From Haplosporangium gracile (lineage: Eukaryota; Mortierellomycota; Mortierellomycetes; Mortierellales; Mortierellaceae), in the NCBI GenBank assembly GCA_015499985.1, contig JAAAUF010000091.1:5430-68584 (forward strand): a DNA stretch of 63,155 nucleotides, written 5' to 3'. The notes below the pieces were generated by a model that ran no database searches, had not been told where the DNA came from, and was given only the letters and a program-made list of their open reading frames with translations. Made by a program: the position numbers and the translations under genes. Positions 1-11,719 of this stretch are shown piece by piece (position 1 is the stretch's first letter; each line of letters opens with the position of its first letter).

Positions 1-562
1 TCAAGACTCCAGAGTGATCAATCGCGAACGCAAGAGTGAGAGAAAGAGTTAAGATACAGATAGGAATTAGAGCGCCATGTGCCCTTTTTCTGTGCGCTCC
101 TTCCCTCTCATCTCCTTTACTCTCTATCCTACTCCCAGCACTAGCACTAAAGGGAGCAACATTTCTTGAGTGGAAAAGGACGGTAAAGTGGGGGAAGGTC
201 GAGGGGCAGTTACACAACCCCTCATGCTCACTCATAACTCATAGAGAATACTGGAATCTGCTTTATGGATTTTGTTTTTTGTTGTTGTTTTGTCACGAGA
301 ACACAAAAAGAAGAGAGAGAGAGAGAGTCGTAACGACCAAGAAACTGGCAGATCTGCAATATGATGACACAGCGACGACGACAGTTGGACTCTCTAATGT
401 CGTGATTGTGGCTCTGTATCAACGGCGCTCCACAATCGACACTCTACATCTCCACTATCCAACAACCACACATTCAACATTCATGCAACCATGTTCTTTA
501 ATATTACTTTCTTTTGCTTTTTTTTTTATTTTTATTTTCTCCTTCATAAAACAAGGGAGCCT
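1..562. other. intergenic, no gene seen
   Basis: This stretch lies downstream of the minus-strand methyltransferase and runs to the window edge. It contains a short GA repeat near 314-328 and T-rich DNA near 510-540. The open frames here are pyrimidine-rich, lack any family motif and are not called. Confidence 0.5.
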
Positions 563-3473
563 TCAAGGCTTTTGCCCATAGGCAAGATAAACCCTTGAAA
601 AAGTATGGTACTGATCCATCTCGGCCCAAACCTGCCCCATCATCTCCTCCCACTCCTCTCCCGTCGTCATTTCCGCCCCACAAACAGCTACATCCATCCC
701 CCCCGCCACCGCATTCTCCAATGCTGCCTGCAATACCACCGGTTTCAGAGCTTCCATTTCTGCCTTCAACACGTCCTTCCACAACATGCCGATTTTACCA
801 CCCCAAGGTCCGATGGGTATCTCGACCATCATCATCTTGACGTTCTCGCAACCAACGTCTTTAAGGACTTGGTCGAGTCGTGAGGGGAGCAAAACGTCAA
901 CGTTTCGGTTCTGAGCAGTCTCGTTCAGCATCTTCAACACGCTCCTTGAAATAGGCCCGGGTCTGCTCCAAATAGGATCGACCTCCGAAAGTTGCAACCA
1001 TCCATGGCCCCCAGGGATAACACATCTAAACAAATCCTGAACCACGCCCGGCCAAGCGTCCTGAGTGAGTCCGAGGAGCATATTCCGTTGATGGACGAGG
1101 AGGTAAGAATCAGAGGCGAAGGGGATTTCGGGGTCGAGGAGGTTTCCCATAGAGAAGTGGGCGTTTTTGGGATGGATCGCTGTTGGGTACATGGGCGAGA
1201 TGTCGAATCCGTAGAAATCCAGATCTTCGTATTCCGTTGCCATTTCCTGTTTTACATATATGTATATAACGCACAAGCGTAAGAGTAGAGTTGTATGTTA
1301 GAAAGGAGGAAAAGCAGAGCGTCACCAAAAATAAAAAAAGTGAAACGGGAGAACAAAACATTATTGGTCGTTGATTAAAAGGGGGACTTACCATGACCCA
1401 GGTACCGGGTCCACAACCACAATCAAGGACCTTTCCGGCAATCGTCGTATCGATGGGAGGAATGATGTTCGACCCAAACGCATACCGAATCACGTAGTGC
1501 TGCAACAGCAGTCTGTTATGGTTAAAAAATATATATCGTTCCATTCGTCCGTGTAGCGGTAATTTGTTGTTTTTTGTTTGATTTGATGAATTTGTGGGTA
1601 AAGGGTGGCCCAAATTGCATGGTGGAGGAAAATAGGAGACGAGACATGAGAATTCATCCGTAGTCAGATGCATAGATAGGAGGAGCAATCAGAAATGAGA
1701 TGCAAATGTGAATGCGGGGGGTGAGCGAAAAGAAGGGATGAAATGCCAAAAAGAGACAAAAACGAAAGAGATCAGTTCACTAGAGTCAATTCAAAAACAA
1801 CGTGCTCACATTTTTTGAATTCAGCCCATATTCAACGAGTCAACAGAGAGCATGCATGAAGAAGGGACACCGTACCGTTCGCTTTCTTGCTCGTCGCAGG
1901 GCAAGAGATAGGGCAGAGTCTTATCCGGATAGTACTCTCGCCCGCCCAGGAGACGTCTTAGAGGCAATATTCTCGCTGCAAATTCATCGGCCGACAATCC
2001 AGAGGATTTCGTCATCGTTGTTGTCGACTTTGAAGCGCCGGTACCGACTGCTGAGGTAGATACTACAGTAGACTCGGATGAAGGTCCGCCTGGGTTGGAC
2101 AGGGACGAAGGGGACGAAGAGGACGAAGAAGGAAGAGAGGCGGCACTGGTCATGGCAAGCATGGTATGGTAATGCGATCCCGTGCTCGAGAACGACGACG
2201 CAACACCGTTATAGCTGGAAGCCATGGATCCGGAGGGGGAAGTCGAGTAGTGATGATGGTTGTTGTGGTTATGATTGGCCGAGGCGGCGGTCATGGTAGG
2301 TGATCGAGGTGCCTGGTGGTGCGTGCGAGGGGATGATTGCGAGGTATGAGGTTGACGCTGCAAAGTGGACGTAGTAGAGGCTGGGATAGCAATCGCGTGG
2401 CTTACATTGCGATGGTGACCGTTACCGCTATTGGAGTTACTAAGATTCTGACTGCTCAAAGCCCGATCGGGGTTCCGAACCGGCCGCCTAGATTTGGTCT
2501 GAAGAACCACGCCCGTGATCTGTTGTGTGTTGCTATACTCCTGCGACGGTCTCGGTAGTGCTGCAGTCGCTATCACTGGTGTCGAGATCTGTGTCGAGTT
2601 CTGGTGCAAGTTCTGTTGTTGCTGCAAAAGCGCCAACTGCTTCTGTTCGTACTCAAGTTTGAGTTGCTGTTGCTGTTGCCGAAGGATCATCATCTGTTGG
2701 TACTCGTATTGTTGTTGTTCGAGAAACTGTTGTTGCTGTTGTTGTTGGTACGACATGAAATCTTGTACCGTATAGTTGCTGTGCATATAAAACCCCCCTC
2801 CACTATTAGAGGCAGAACTGCCGCCATGGACACCAGCCTCGACCATCTTGCCGTTCACATACGTCGCCCGACCAAGTCCAGTCCCCACCGCATGAGGTGT
2901 CGTCGAGAAGTCAAAAGAGTCGGACCCAATTGAGTAACCACTGTTGGTCCTCGAAGACCCCCCTCCTACCCCTGCACCGTGGTTATGATGAGTGGACATG
3001 AACGAGATGGGTGCACTGGCTAGACCATTCGAGTAGGCGTACAACGAAGAGGTAGGTGATCCTGCAGCAACAGCAGCGTTGACAATCGAAAGATTAAGCG
3101 AAGAGGTCGAAGAGGATGTCGAGAGTACAGAAGGAGGGTGCGAGATGGGTCGGTTGTGCCTTGACCGATTGAACCCTGATGGAATCGATCCTGCGCGTAA
3201 CCTCGTTGGCTGTTGTTGTGGTTGTTGTTGTGGCGATTGCTGTTTCTGCTGTTTGCCGCCTCCGTCGCCTCCGGTGCGATAAGATGTTAATTTCCCAAAC
3301 TCGACAGAAGTAGGCGAAACAGGTTGAGAGTTGTCACTAAGACTCTTGGTGCTTCCCGCAGTGACGCTGTTGGCAGTATTCTTTTTCTTGTAGGCTTTTG
3401 GAGGGATGCGGTAGGACTGGAAGACCTCTTTATCGGTTGCCTCGTAGTCGTCTCCGGAAATGTTTGCTCCCAT
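563..3473 (-). CDS. UMTA/LaeA-like SAM-dependent methyltransferase with long low-complexity N-terminus
   Basis: Three exons join in frame: 3473-1876, 1512-1392 and 1246-563 (800 aa). Both introns (1513-1875 and 1247-1391) are GT-AG. The donor CG|GTACGG plus acceptor A rebuilds an Arg codon, giving the family-typical block YLLPCDEQESERLLLQHYV. The class I methyltransferase motif I (VLDCGCGPGTWVM, residues about 561-573) ends exon 2, and the acidic strand-2 motif GFDISPMYP follows in exon 3. This matches the fungal UMTA/LaeA-like superfamily; the substrate cannot be told. Residues about 60-500 are Ser/Gln/Asn/His-rich with several polyQ runs and are probably disordered. The start MGANISG was chosen because upstream in-frame sequence (open to 3884) is Leu/Phe/Ser-rich and looks non-coding; it also fits an N-myristoylation signal (Gly2, Ser6). 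The exon join is strongly supported by phase and by continuity of the domain. Confidence 0.85.
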
Positions 3474-6400
3474 GTTTGTTAGATAAGATTTTGTTGGATG
3501 TAACCAAGAAAAGTTGTGTGGTCTTTTGTATGTTGTGCTAAGTACAATAGTGTGTAGAGTAAAAGAGGCCGCAGTAGTAGGGAGAAAGGAGGTAAATACA
3601 GACGAGAGAATGCGATAAAAGGTGTTCAGCGAGAAAGGACTAGTTAAGGTAGTGGCAGCAGAAAAATAAAGAGAGGAAGAAAGAGAAGAAATAGTACAGT
3701 GAACACAAGTGTAAAAGTTGGGTATACAAGGATGAGCAGTGAGGAACGACAAAGAAAGTTGAAGAAAGAATGAAAGTGAAAGAGAAGAACAGAAAAGAGA
3801 GAAATGCATGAAAACCGTTAAATGCAATAAATGCGACTCTATAGCCTCGAGGGGGAGGTCGGTCCCCGATAGGCAAGTTAACAAAACAAAAAAAGTGTGA
3901 TCCGGGTGAGGATGGGATTGAACGGATGTCGATGTGTGTGTGTGCGTGCGCCATAAGTGGTATTATCTCTTCTCACAGAATGAGTATTCAATTGAACAAA
4001 TTCGATTGTGTTTGTGAGCTCGCGTTTGAAAAGTGCTGTTTAACGTTCTGGACAGACGAACAAGAAGCAGCTTACAATGCACAGTGTACACGACCAAACA
4101 AAACGAACACACAACCTTACAAAAAGGGGATGCAGATTGAAAAGGGAAGCAGCGGACAAGTCAGCAAACAGGAAATAGAAAAACACCTCATCTTCTATCT
4201 TTTCGCTTGTTTCCGTTGAGTCGCACCATCTATTTTTTGTACACGCTGCCTGCTCATACATAGAGGCGCCTCTTCTTCGTCTCCCTTTGTCCGTGCCATG
4301 TGTCTGTGAAAAACAACAACGTAACACTCACCTGTGTACCACGAGCTCATATGTCATAATTCAAGAAATTTATCCTGTACCTGTCAAGAGATAAACCGTT
4401 CTCGTCCATCGATGGTTCCTAGATATTTCACCTCACGGTTAAGTGGCGTGTGATCCAGTCTTGATCTGCTTGCTCAGACAATGGTCGAGAGTAGAAAAAG
4501 ACAAATAATCATCGCATGGTTGAATGGATAATAGAACAACAATAGCAACAACGAAAGCGACAACAAGAGCAGGGCTCAGTAGTAATTAACACCGAGCCAG
4601 AAGAGAAGTCGAGGATACTAGGGGCGTCATGTGCTTCAGGTTGTCCACGGGCCATTGAAAACGAACAAAGTGTTCAAAACAACAACAACAGGGGCGTTCC
4701 CATGTCGGATAGGAGACAAGGGTTTGCTTAAGAAAAATAAATTCAGAGCCAAAAAATTAGGTTATTTTGCTAACTGAACAATAAAAAAGCCCTTTCCTCA
4801 TGTTGGGGTTATCTCTTGTCATCGACTACATCTGAGCAGATTAGAACTTTTAAAAACAAGGGTGCTATGAATTACTTTTGTCGCAACGAGTTCAAGGAAG
4901 AAGGCGTGAATCCCCGACAACATTGATAAAAAAGGGGGAGTCTGGAGAAAGATTTGTTGATCTTCGACACCATCTCCGTCCCCTCTCGACATCAGAAAAC
5001 AACAGACCAATGCTTCAAAGGCGCTTCAGACCTGTGCCCCTCTTTTTTCTTTGTTCACAACGAAACAAAGAGAATAAAGAGGTCATCATCTTTGTGAACT
5101 TGAACCGAAGAAAGACAAAAAATCAATGACTCCGTCTGCCTACATCCTCGAATAACGTGTTTGGTTTGTATTTTTTTTTTGGCGTCGAGCCACCTTATTT
5201 GAATTGATCCTGTTCACTTCCGTTCCTTCCTCACTCTGACTCGTCACTCCTGCAGCGCTCAGCAGATCCGGTCCTTGACCCCACCTCACGGACACAAGCC
5301 TTTTTTGGAATCCATCAAGAACGAAGAGGGATGTGGCGGGAGGAGGGAGTGCGCTGGCATGCATACTTACATCCGCCGCCTTGTGATAAGCTAAAACATG
5401 CCCCCTATTCTCGATTTCTCTCACTGTTTTGTTCAATTGCAGAACAAAGGCGTTGAAAATGTTACTATCGAACCCCTTTCTCATTATGCCGGTACATGCT
5501 TCCTGCTCAAGGTATCTTTTACCATTTCACGCCCTTGTCTTTTCTACGCATTTATGTTCATCTCTCTTCATCAGCTATCTCGGAAGAACTTTCCCTTTTT
5601 CCACCATCACAAACCCCGCCCAATTTTTTTTGTCGTTACCCCGCGTTTCTCGAATCGCGTGTACAAGCCTAATGCAAAAAGGAGTTGGGAAATGATAAAA
5701 TAGATGGCATTAGCATTGGCGTCTATCTATCCATCTCTCTCTTTTCTTTCTCTTCCTAGCCTCTTTTTCACCAGTTGACCAAGTCTGGCTCATTGCTCAG
5801 CCATTATACTAGATCTTATTGCATTTATTCGTTTCCATTATCATTCAAAAAGTCCTCCATTCTACCTCATGGCTACACAACGGTAATACATTTTCTTATC
5901 GGACCTATCATGCATAATTTTTTTTTTACCTCTCACTTCCTCCCGCATGTTCTTACCCTTTGGCCGCCATTTTCTAACTGACATGCCAGACATAGCATTT
6001 TCCGTGTTCCTAACCCACCCATTCATCTACTACCCATGTGGCTAAAATCAACAACAACAACCACAACAGCAGAATAGGATTTGGGCGGAAGAACATCACA
6101 ACACAAAACAATCGGAAAACAGGCCCAATCGAGACTCATTCTTTACGATATTTCGTTCTCGGTAACTCTTTTCCCTTTTTATCACCTTCTTCTTCTTCCC
6201 CGTCATTATTCTCCTTCTCCTTCGTCATACTGTGGCACCTGTTTCCGTCTCCAAGCTATTCCTCGTCGAGTCCACTTGAAAAATAAAATAAAATAAAGAG
6301 GAGGTTTGGTATATGACAAGAAGGGAAGGGACTCCACTCTACTCTACCCAGTACCCCTCATTTTAGTGATCGAGCGAAAAGAATAAAAAGAAAACAAGCG

Positions 6401-7294
6401 GGAAACGCGTATCTTTTCTCCCTCTGTCCCCGCGTTTGACCTAAAACTTGACCAAGAAAAGAGTTCCCCCTGTTCTTCCCTCCTTTCCATTGAGTTCGCA
6501 AACACGTTACTGGAGGGGCGGCAAGGACTTTCTTGCTCAAAAACCACGACGAATGCAGTCACTATCTCTCGACACACACATGTTCAGCAAAAAAAAAAAA
6601 AAAGTTGTGAGCTTTGAACATGAACAGGCCCCTTCAAGGATCCTCTACTTACACCTTACTTTGTAAACATTTCACCCTTCTTTCTTCTTTTCTCTCTTTT
6701 TACCTCTTCCATCCATTTTTTTAAGTCGTCTTTTTCTTCTTCTCTGATGACAGCAACCAACACCAACCTCACTCTTTCTTCCTTAATTAAAATAAAATAA
6801 TTTATCGAGTCCTTTCTTTCAGAGGAATTGTCTTCTTTTTTATTGCGATTTCGCTGGAGGATACCAAAAGAGCCTTGGGCAGAAAGCAATATGAGAAAAG
6901 GAGGCGCACACAAAAACAACAAGACTCGAAGAGAAAAACTACGTACGTGGATAATACTACTAGGGCTACTACGAAAAAGATATATACATGGGTTGTTACA
7001 AGCAAGTGGGAGCGAGAGTTGGAAGGAAAGGAGAGGAGAAGCAAAGGGGCAGATTCGAGTGAGTGGAATGTGGTTATGATATGGTTGTGGATGGATGGAA
7101 GGGTGTGGGCTGAGTTGAGTGGGTTAATCAGAATGGCCAAGTACCAGATAAAGGTATGCCGAACAGAGCGATCGTAAAAGTACAAAATAGTTGCATGTTG
7201 AAGTAAAAAAAGAAACAAAAAAAAAAAGTAAAGGAGAGGGAAAAGATGGCAAAGAGTGCGAAACGAAAAGAAAAGAGAAGAGAAGAAAAAATAC
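3474..7294. other. 3.8-kb intergenic region, no supported gene
   Basis: The first few hundred bases are probably the promoter and leader of the methyltransferase. The rest has T/C-rich blocks (about 5700-6290, 6660-6790) and A runs (about 6590-6603, 7205-7230). Open frames at 5140-5484 (minus) and 5398-5703 (plus) overlap each other on opposite strands and show no recognisable motif. I found no tRNA-like T-arm. Confidence 0.45.
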
Positions 7295-10200
7295 TCAGAT
7301 GTCCGACTTGTTGCCAAACTTGCGCTGAAAATGGAGCAAATCGAGGGTCAACTTGTCAATCTGCTCCAGACAGCTCACAGGAGATGAACTTGAAGTGGTC
7401 GATGTTGCTGCCAAACCCTTGTCCTTGGATCCGATGATATCGTCGCAGTTCATATTGCCAGTGTTGGTATTGCAGCTTCCTGCTTCGTTCTGCGGTGGAG
7501 GTGTCATCGGTGGCTGGCCTCTTTGCTTCTGTTCAGATGTCGTGGTCGTCGACATCGCCGTCATTGTGGCGGAAGCACTCGGCTGTATCGTAGGATCCAA
7601 TGACTCGCTGCGGGAAGTCTCATGAACCGATCGGGGTGGGGTGGACAACCACGCTGGCTGAGATTCCGAGGAGGATGTCGATGGCCCGACGTTGTCAGCC
7701 ATGGCCATTGTGGAATCTTCGCAAGCAGCGGCAGCAGCAGCGAGGGTAGCAGCATTCGTCCGCGCCATGGAAGGGGCAGCAGAGGCTTCTCGGTTCTTCT
7801 TCATCTCGCTCATCTCGGCACGGGCATGGCTCACATAGTCTTGGAGCTGCTTGATACGCTTGTTCATGTCCGCGATGGTCATTTTGGCGGACGGGAATTT
7901 GACCTTGGTCGGTTGGACTGCAATGATCTGTGATGGCTGGGGTGTTCCTGCGGGTGAACCATGACGCGAATGGTGGTGTCCGTGGTTCTGCTGTGCCTTT
8001 CGAAGTGCCCCACCTCGCTTCACTACCTCGGGATGTGAGACAACGCTGTCGGCCCTGGCAATGTCCTCTGAGGCGCTAGGGCTCTCCTCTGCAGGTGTCG
8101 TTGATTCGGCATGCTCGTCGTCTACTGGGTCGACCTTCTTGTTGGCTCTAGTGCTGTGTCCCTTCCTAGAAGATCGCGTGGCTACATGTCATTTTCGAGA
8201 GCAAAGAGCAAATAGAAAAAAAAATGGTGGCGTTTTTTTTAGAGTGTCAGTCTTTGCGATTGATATTGATGGATAAGTAAAATCACATTATGTACATAAC
8301 ACAGAGACAATATACTCAAAAAGGCGAACGGCGCTTTCATGGTTACCTGGTGCTTCAACAACGGCTTCCGTCCGGGAAATGTCCTTGTCGGACGCCTTGT
8401 CTTCATCCTCCGTCTCCAGTACTGAATCTTCCTTGGACCGTGTGGTTGATTCTGCAGTACGTCGCCGCTTGGAAGCTGGGACAATGTGGCTGGCCTCGAT
8501 GACATCATCCACTGGAGTTGCGCGGCTATTCTTCTTGTTGTTGGATGAACGAGCGTTCCGTCGAGTCGAAGGTGTGGCGGAGGTGGATGCGGACGCAGCG
8601 GACTCGGAATCCTGATCAGCAATCGGTAATGACTCTTCCAGTAGAACTGAGACGGGGGTCATCATCGCGCTGACAGCGGAGGAAGCTGAGGCGGACGACA
8701 GTTCATATTTGGGCACTGCTCCCTTTTTGCGCTTGGAGCCACTGGCCGAGCCCTTGCTAGATGAGCCTGTAGACTTTTTGTTGGACTTTGTTGTCACTGG
8801 AGAAGAAGCGGTTTCTGATTCATCTTCGGTGTGATTTTTGCTAGCGTCAGCGTTGCTGTTGTTGATGTTGTGCAGAGAGAGTTGATCAAGGTCGTCAAGA
8901 GTGCTGTCAGTCTTTTTCCTGCGCTTGGATACCCGTGTGACATTGCCCTGGTGGTTGTGTTCAGTTGCTGTGGTATCTGGCTGACTGTCTCGATCTGTCG
9001 ACACCTTGGACTCTCTAGCAGAGCTTTTGGTCTTGGGTGACTTTACTTTCAGAGAAGCCACAGCCGAGGAAGTGTTCTCTGCATTGGTCATCCTAAAGAG
9101 TCCACAGGGTACAAAAAAGGATAGAATTGCAGGTAAATAAAATGAGCCATGGCGGAGAGCAATCGACCAGCAGCAAACAAACAAAAGGATCCAGGGAAGA
9201 AAATGCTCTAACAGGGACCATGGTCCGAACGGGGGAGAGTTCGTGTATATGTCTGTGTCTGTGAGAAACGGAAGTGAAGAGTTGTGGGCAGAGGATCAGG
9301 GGTATGCAAAGAGGGAGAAAAAGTCGAGGAAAAAGTGGAGGAAAAAGTGAGGGGGAGACCTGAGGGGCGAGCTCAATTGGAAACAAACAGGTACACTATC
9401 GCAGAGCAGCATGCCAACGTGGTTGTGTGTACTGTATGTGCAAGTGTATTGTGTAGGTGTATGTGGGTATGTGAGAAGGTTCGGAGAAGGGGGGCGGAAA
9501 GAGTGCGGGTATGGACCAGGTAAGGATAAAAAAGGGTGACTTACAGTACTCCGTCGATGACATGGTAAGGATGGTTCTCTGGTCTGCAAGAGTCGCAGTA
9601 GTACTTGTCTGGGGTGACCAGTCCGTCTCCGAGGCCGACGCAGGGACAGTGCTGCCAGACCTTGCAGGTCTCGCACTGGATCATCACTCCCATATGGTCT
9701 ATTACGTTGTTCATTCAGTCATTCATTCGAGTGAAGGCTAATATGTCAATTCGGGGGTTGCGGCTGTTTTATTCTTGTCGTTGTTGCTGTTGCCGTCTGT
9801 CGTGAGTAAAGTGATGCCCAACGAGCGGGGGAAGGTAGGTTGAAGGCGCCAGTGTGGCAAATAACAAAAAAGATATCACACAGAGCGGCATGCTAAGAGG
9901 AGAGTCGCCGCTTGTTGGTATTATTGCGTGTGTTATTTGCCTCACAGCGTATTGTCTTCCCAGCTTTGGCTGTATTCTCAGATCACCTTTTATATTCACA
10001 TACCATGGGCACATACACATACAAGCACTTCAAAGACTCAACTTACGTTCTTGTTCACAGACACAGCGCGTTTGGCCACCATCGTCGTCGACCTTGTTCG
10101 GTGTCCTCTTGCTCTTAGTCTGACCATTGCGCTGGCTTCGTTTCGGAGAAGCTATTTTTTTAATAAGTCATACAAGAAATGAATCAGAAAAAAGCCAGTC

Positions 10201-10578
10201 AGTCAGTGAGTTGAATGAAATGAAGTTATGAGTAGTGCGGGCGAGGAAAGGTCCCATCCGGAGACAATTCTCATCAGTAGGTCAGCCTCCCTGTCTCTGC
10301 CCAGATGCCTTATGTTATTGGAAGGCGAGCTTGAGTATCTGGATGGACCAGTAGTACTTCAACAACTTACAAGGAATGCCACGAGCTGAAGACAATGTCG
10401 CGATCAGAACAAAAACGAGGTAGGGATAGAGGAAAGTGAGTGATAGGAAGAAAGAGTGGTTATTAGCTCTCTGCTGTTGATCAACTTCACCGCCAGGTTC
10501 GGTAACGTAAAACGAAACAAGGAAAAGAAAGAGTGTATGCGTGAGAGTATGAGTATGTAAGTGAGGCTACTTACCCAT
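7295..10578 (-). CDS. CTI6-like PHD-finger chromatin protein, six exons including a microexon
   Basis: Exons are 10578-10575, 10385-10371, 10151-10047, 9698-9545, 9092-8347 and 8181-7295 (636 aa). All introns are GT-AG and all phases agree. Exon 1 codes only ATGG and exon 2 is 15 nt, giving the start MARGIPSSPKRSQRNG. A complete Cys4-His-Cys3 PHD finger follows: C36, C38, C50, C53, H58, C61, C76 and C79, with the CTI6-type core IQCETCKVWQHCPCVGLGDG and the closing pair YYCDSC. The middle is Ser/Ala/Lys-rich with many basic KRRRK-like clusters (probably nuclear). A predicted helix at about 442-470 and a conserved-looking C-terminal helix at about 613-631 (HFQRKFG) resemble the C-terminal blocks of fungal CTI6, a subunit of the Rpd3L histone deacetylase complex whose PHD finger reads H3K4 methylation. 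Complex membership is inferred from family resemblance. Confidence 0.85.
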
Positions 10579-11719
10579 GTGGAATCTTGGCAAGAGAGTG
10601 GGATTGAGTTGAGAGTGAGTGGGAGTGAGTTGAGAGTGAGTGGGAGTGGTGTGTGGGAGTGGTGAGTGAGAGTGGTGAGTGGGGGTAGTAAGTGAGAGTG
10701 GTGAGTGAGTGAGAGTGAAAGAGAGTGGAATGAGTGTATGTGAGAGTGTTGAGGCGAGGAAGCGAGATTCCGCCCAAGAGTGTATGGAGGAAGAGTGGTG
10801 TTGTTGTTCTGGAGGAGAGCTGGGAAATGGATAGAACAACGCAGGGCTGAGAAGAGAAGAAGAAAGAAGAAGAGTAATAAGGAAGCCTGCCGCTGTGGTG
10901 GTTGTTATGGGAGTGAAAAAGTAAAAAAGTGGAGAATGGAGTTGGGTAAGAAGGTGGTTGCAGGGGATGAGAAGAAGGAAGAGGAAAAAGAGAAAGGAAG
11001 GATGGATTCCGTATGCCGAGGGTGGTGTGGGTATTTAGACGAGAGAGTGAGAATAAAGGGTGATGAGTGAAGGATAGAACGAAGGAGGAAGACGGATAAA
11101 GAGTAAAGGAGGAAGAGGAGAGGATGAGTGAACAACACAGTGTGAGTCCGGGGAGGAGAGAATATTCACAACGAAGGAGGAAAGTAAGAAAGGAAGAGGG
11201 GCAGTGGCAAGCAAAGGACAAGGGAATGAGAGCGAACGAACGGAAGAGAAGAAGGGAAGGGATGGGAAGGGGAAGAAGGGGAGAGAGTAAGGTTGGGAAA
11301 GAAAGAACGAAGAGGAAGAAGAAGAAGAAGAACAGTCGGGCCGACACACTTGGGTAGGACTCGGGGACTGGCAAACGAGAGAAGAAAGAAACAATGAGGC
11401 AAACAAGGCAGCGTACGATTGAGCGTACGAATGCAGTGGAGCAAAACAAGTTCGTATGAGTGTATGAGTGCATGAGTGTATGTGTGATTGTCCCATGTTT
11501 CCAGGTTTCCCGCTTGGATGTGGTGCCTGTGTCTCTTCTTCCGTCCTTCTTCCCTTTTTTTCCTTGAATGAAGCAATTGGCCAGTTAAAAGCGAATGTGA
11601 CTGCCATTATCCCCTTCCCAGTACCACTTTTTCACTCTCATTGGTCGCCGATCAAACATTCATTCATCAAACGTAATTTGTCTCCTGGTTCTTTATTAGC
11701 TTCCGCTCGATATCCATCC
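10579..11719. repeat. purine-rich leader/promoter with GAGTGAGTGG-type minisatellite
   Basis: Just upstream of the CTI6-like start codon the plus strand carries an irregular tandem array of GAGTGAGTGG / GAGTGGTGA units at about 10597-10730. It is followed by nearly 1 kb of strongly purine-biased DNA (to about 11380). The long open frames here (e.g. minus 11473-10571) are Ser/Leu/Phe/Pro-only translations of this bias and are not genes. Confidence 0.6.

Noticed and set aside
5140..5703. Overlapping frames of 114 and 101 aa on opposite strands
   Set aside because: No family motif, no convincing splice partner and no start context; left as intergenic.
10571..11473. 300-aa minus-strand frame upstream of the CTI6-like gene
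   Set aside because: Ser/Leu/Pro/Phe-only composition comes from the purine/pyrimidine bias and the GAGTG minisatellite.
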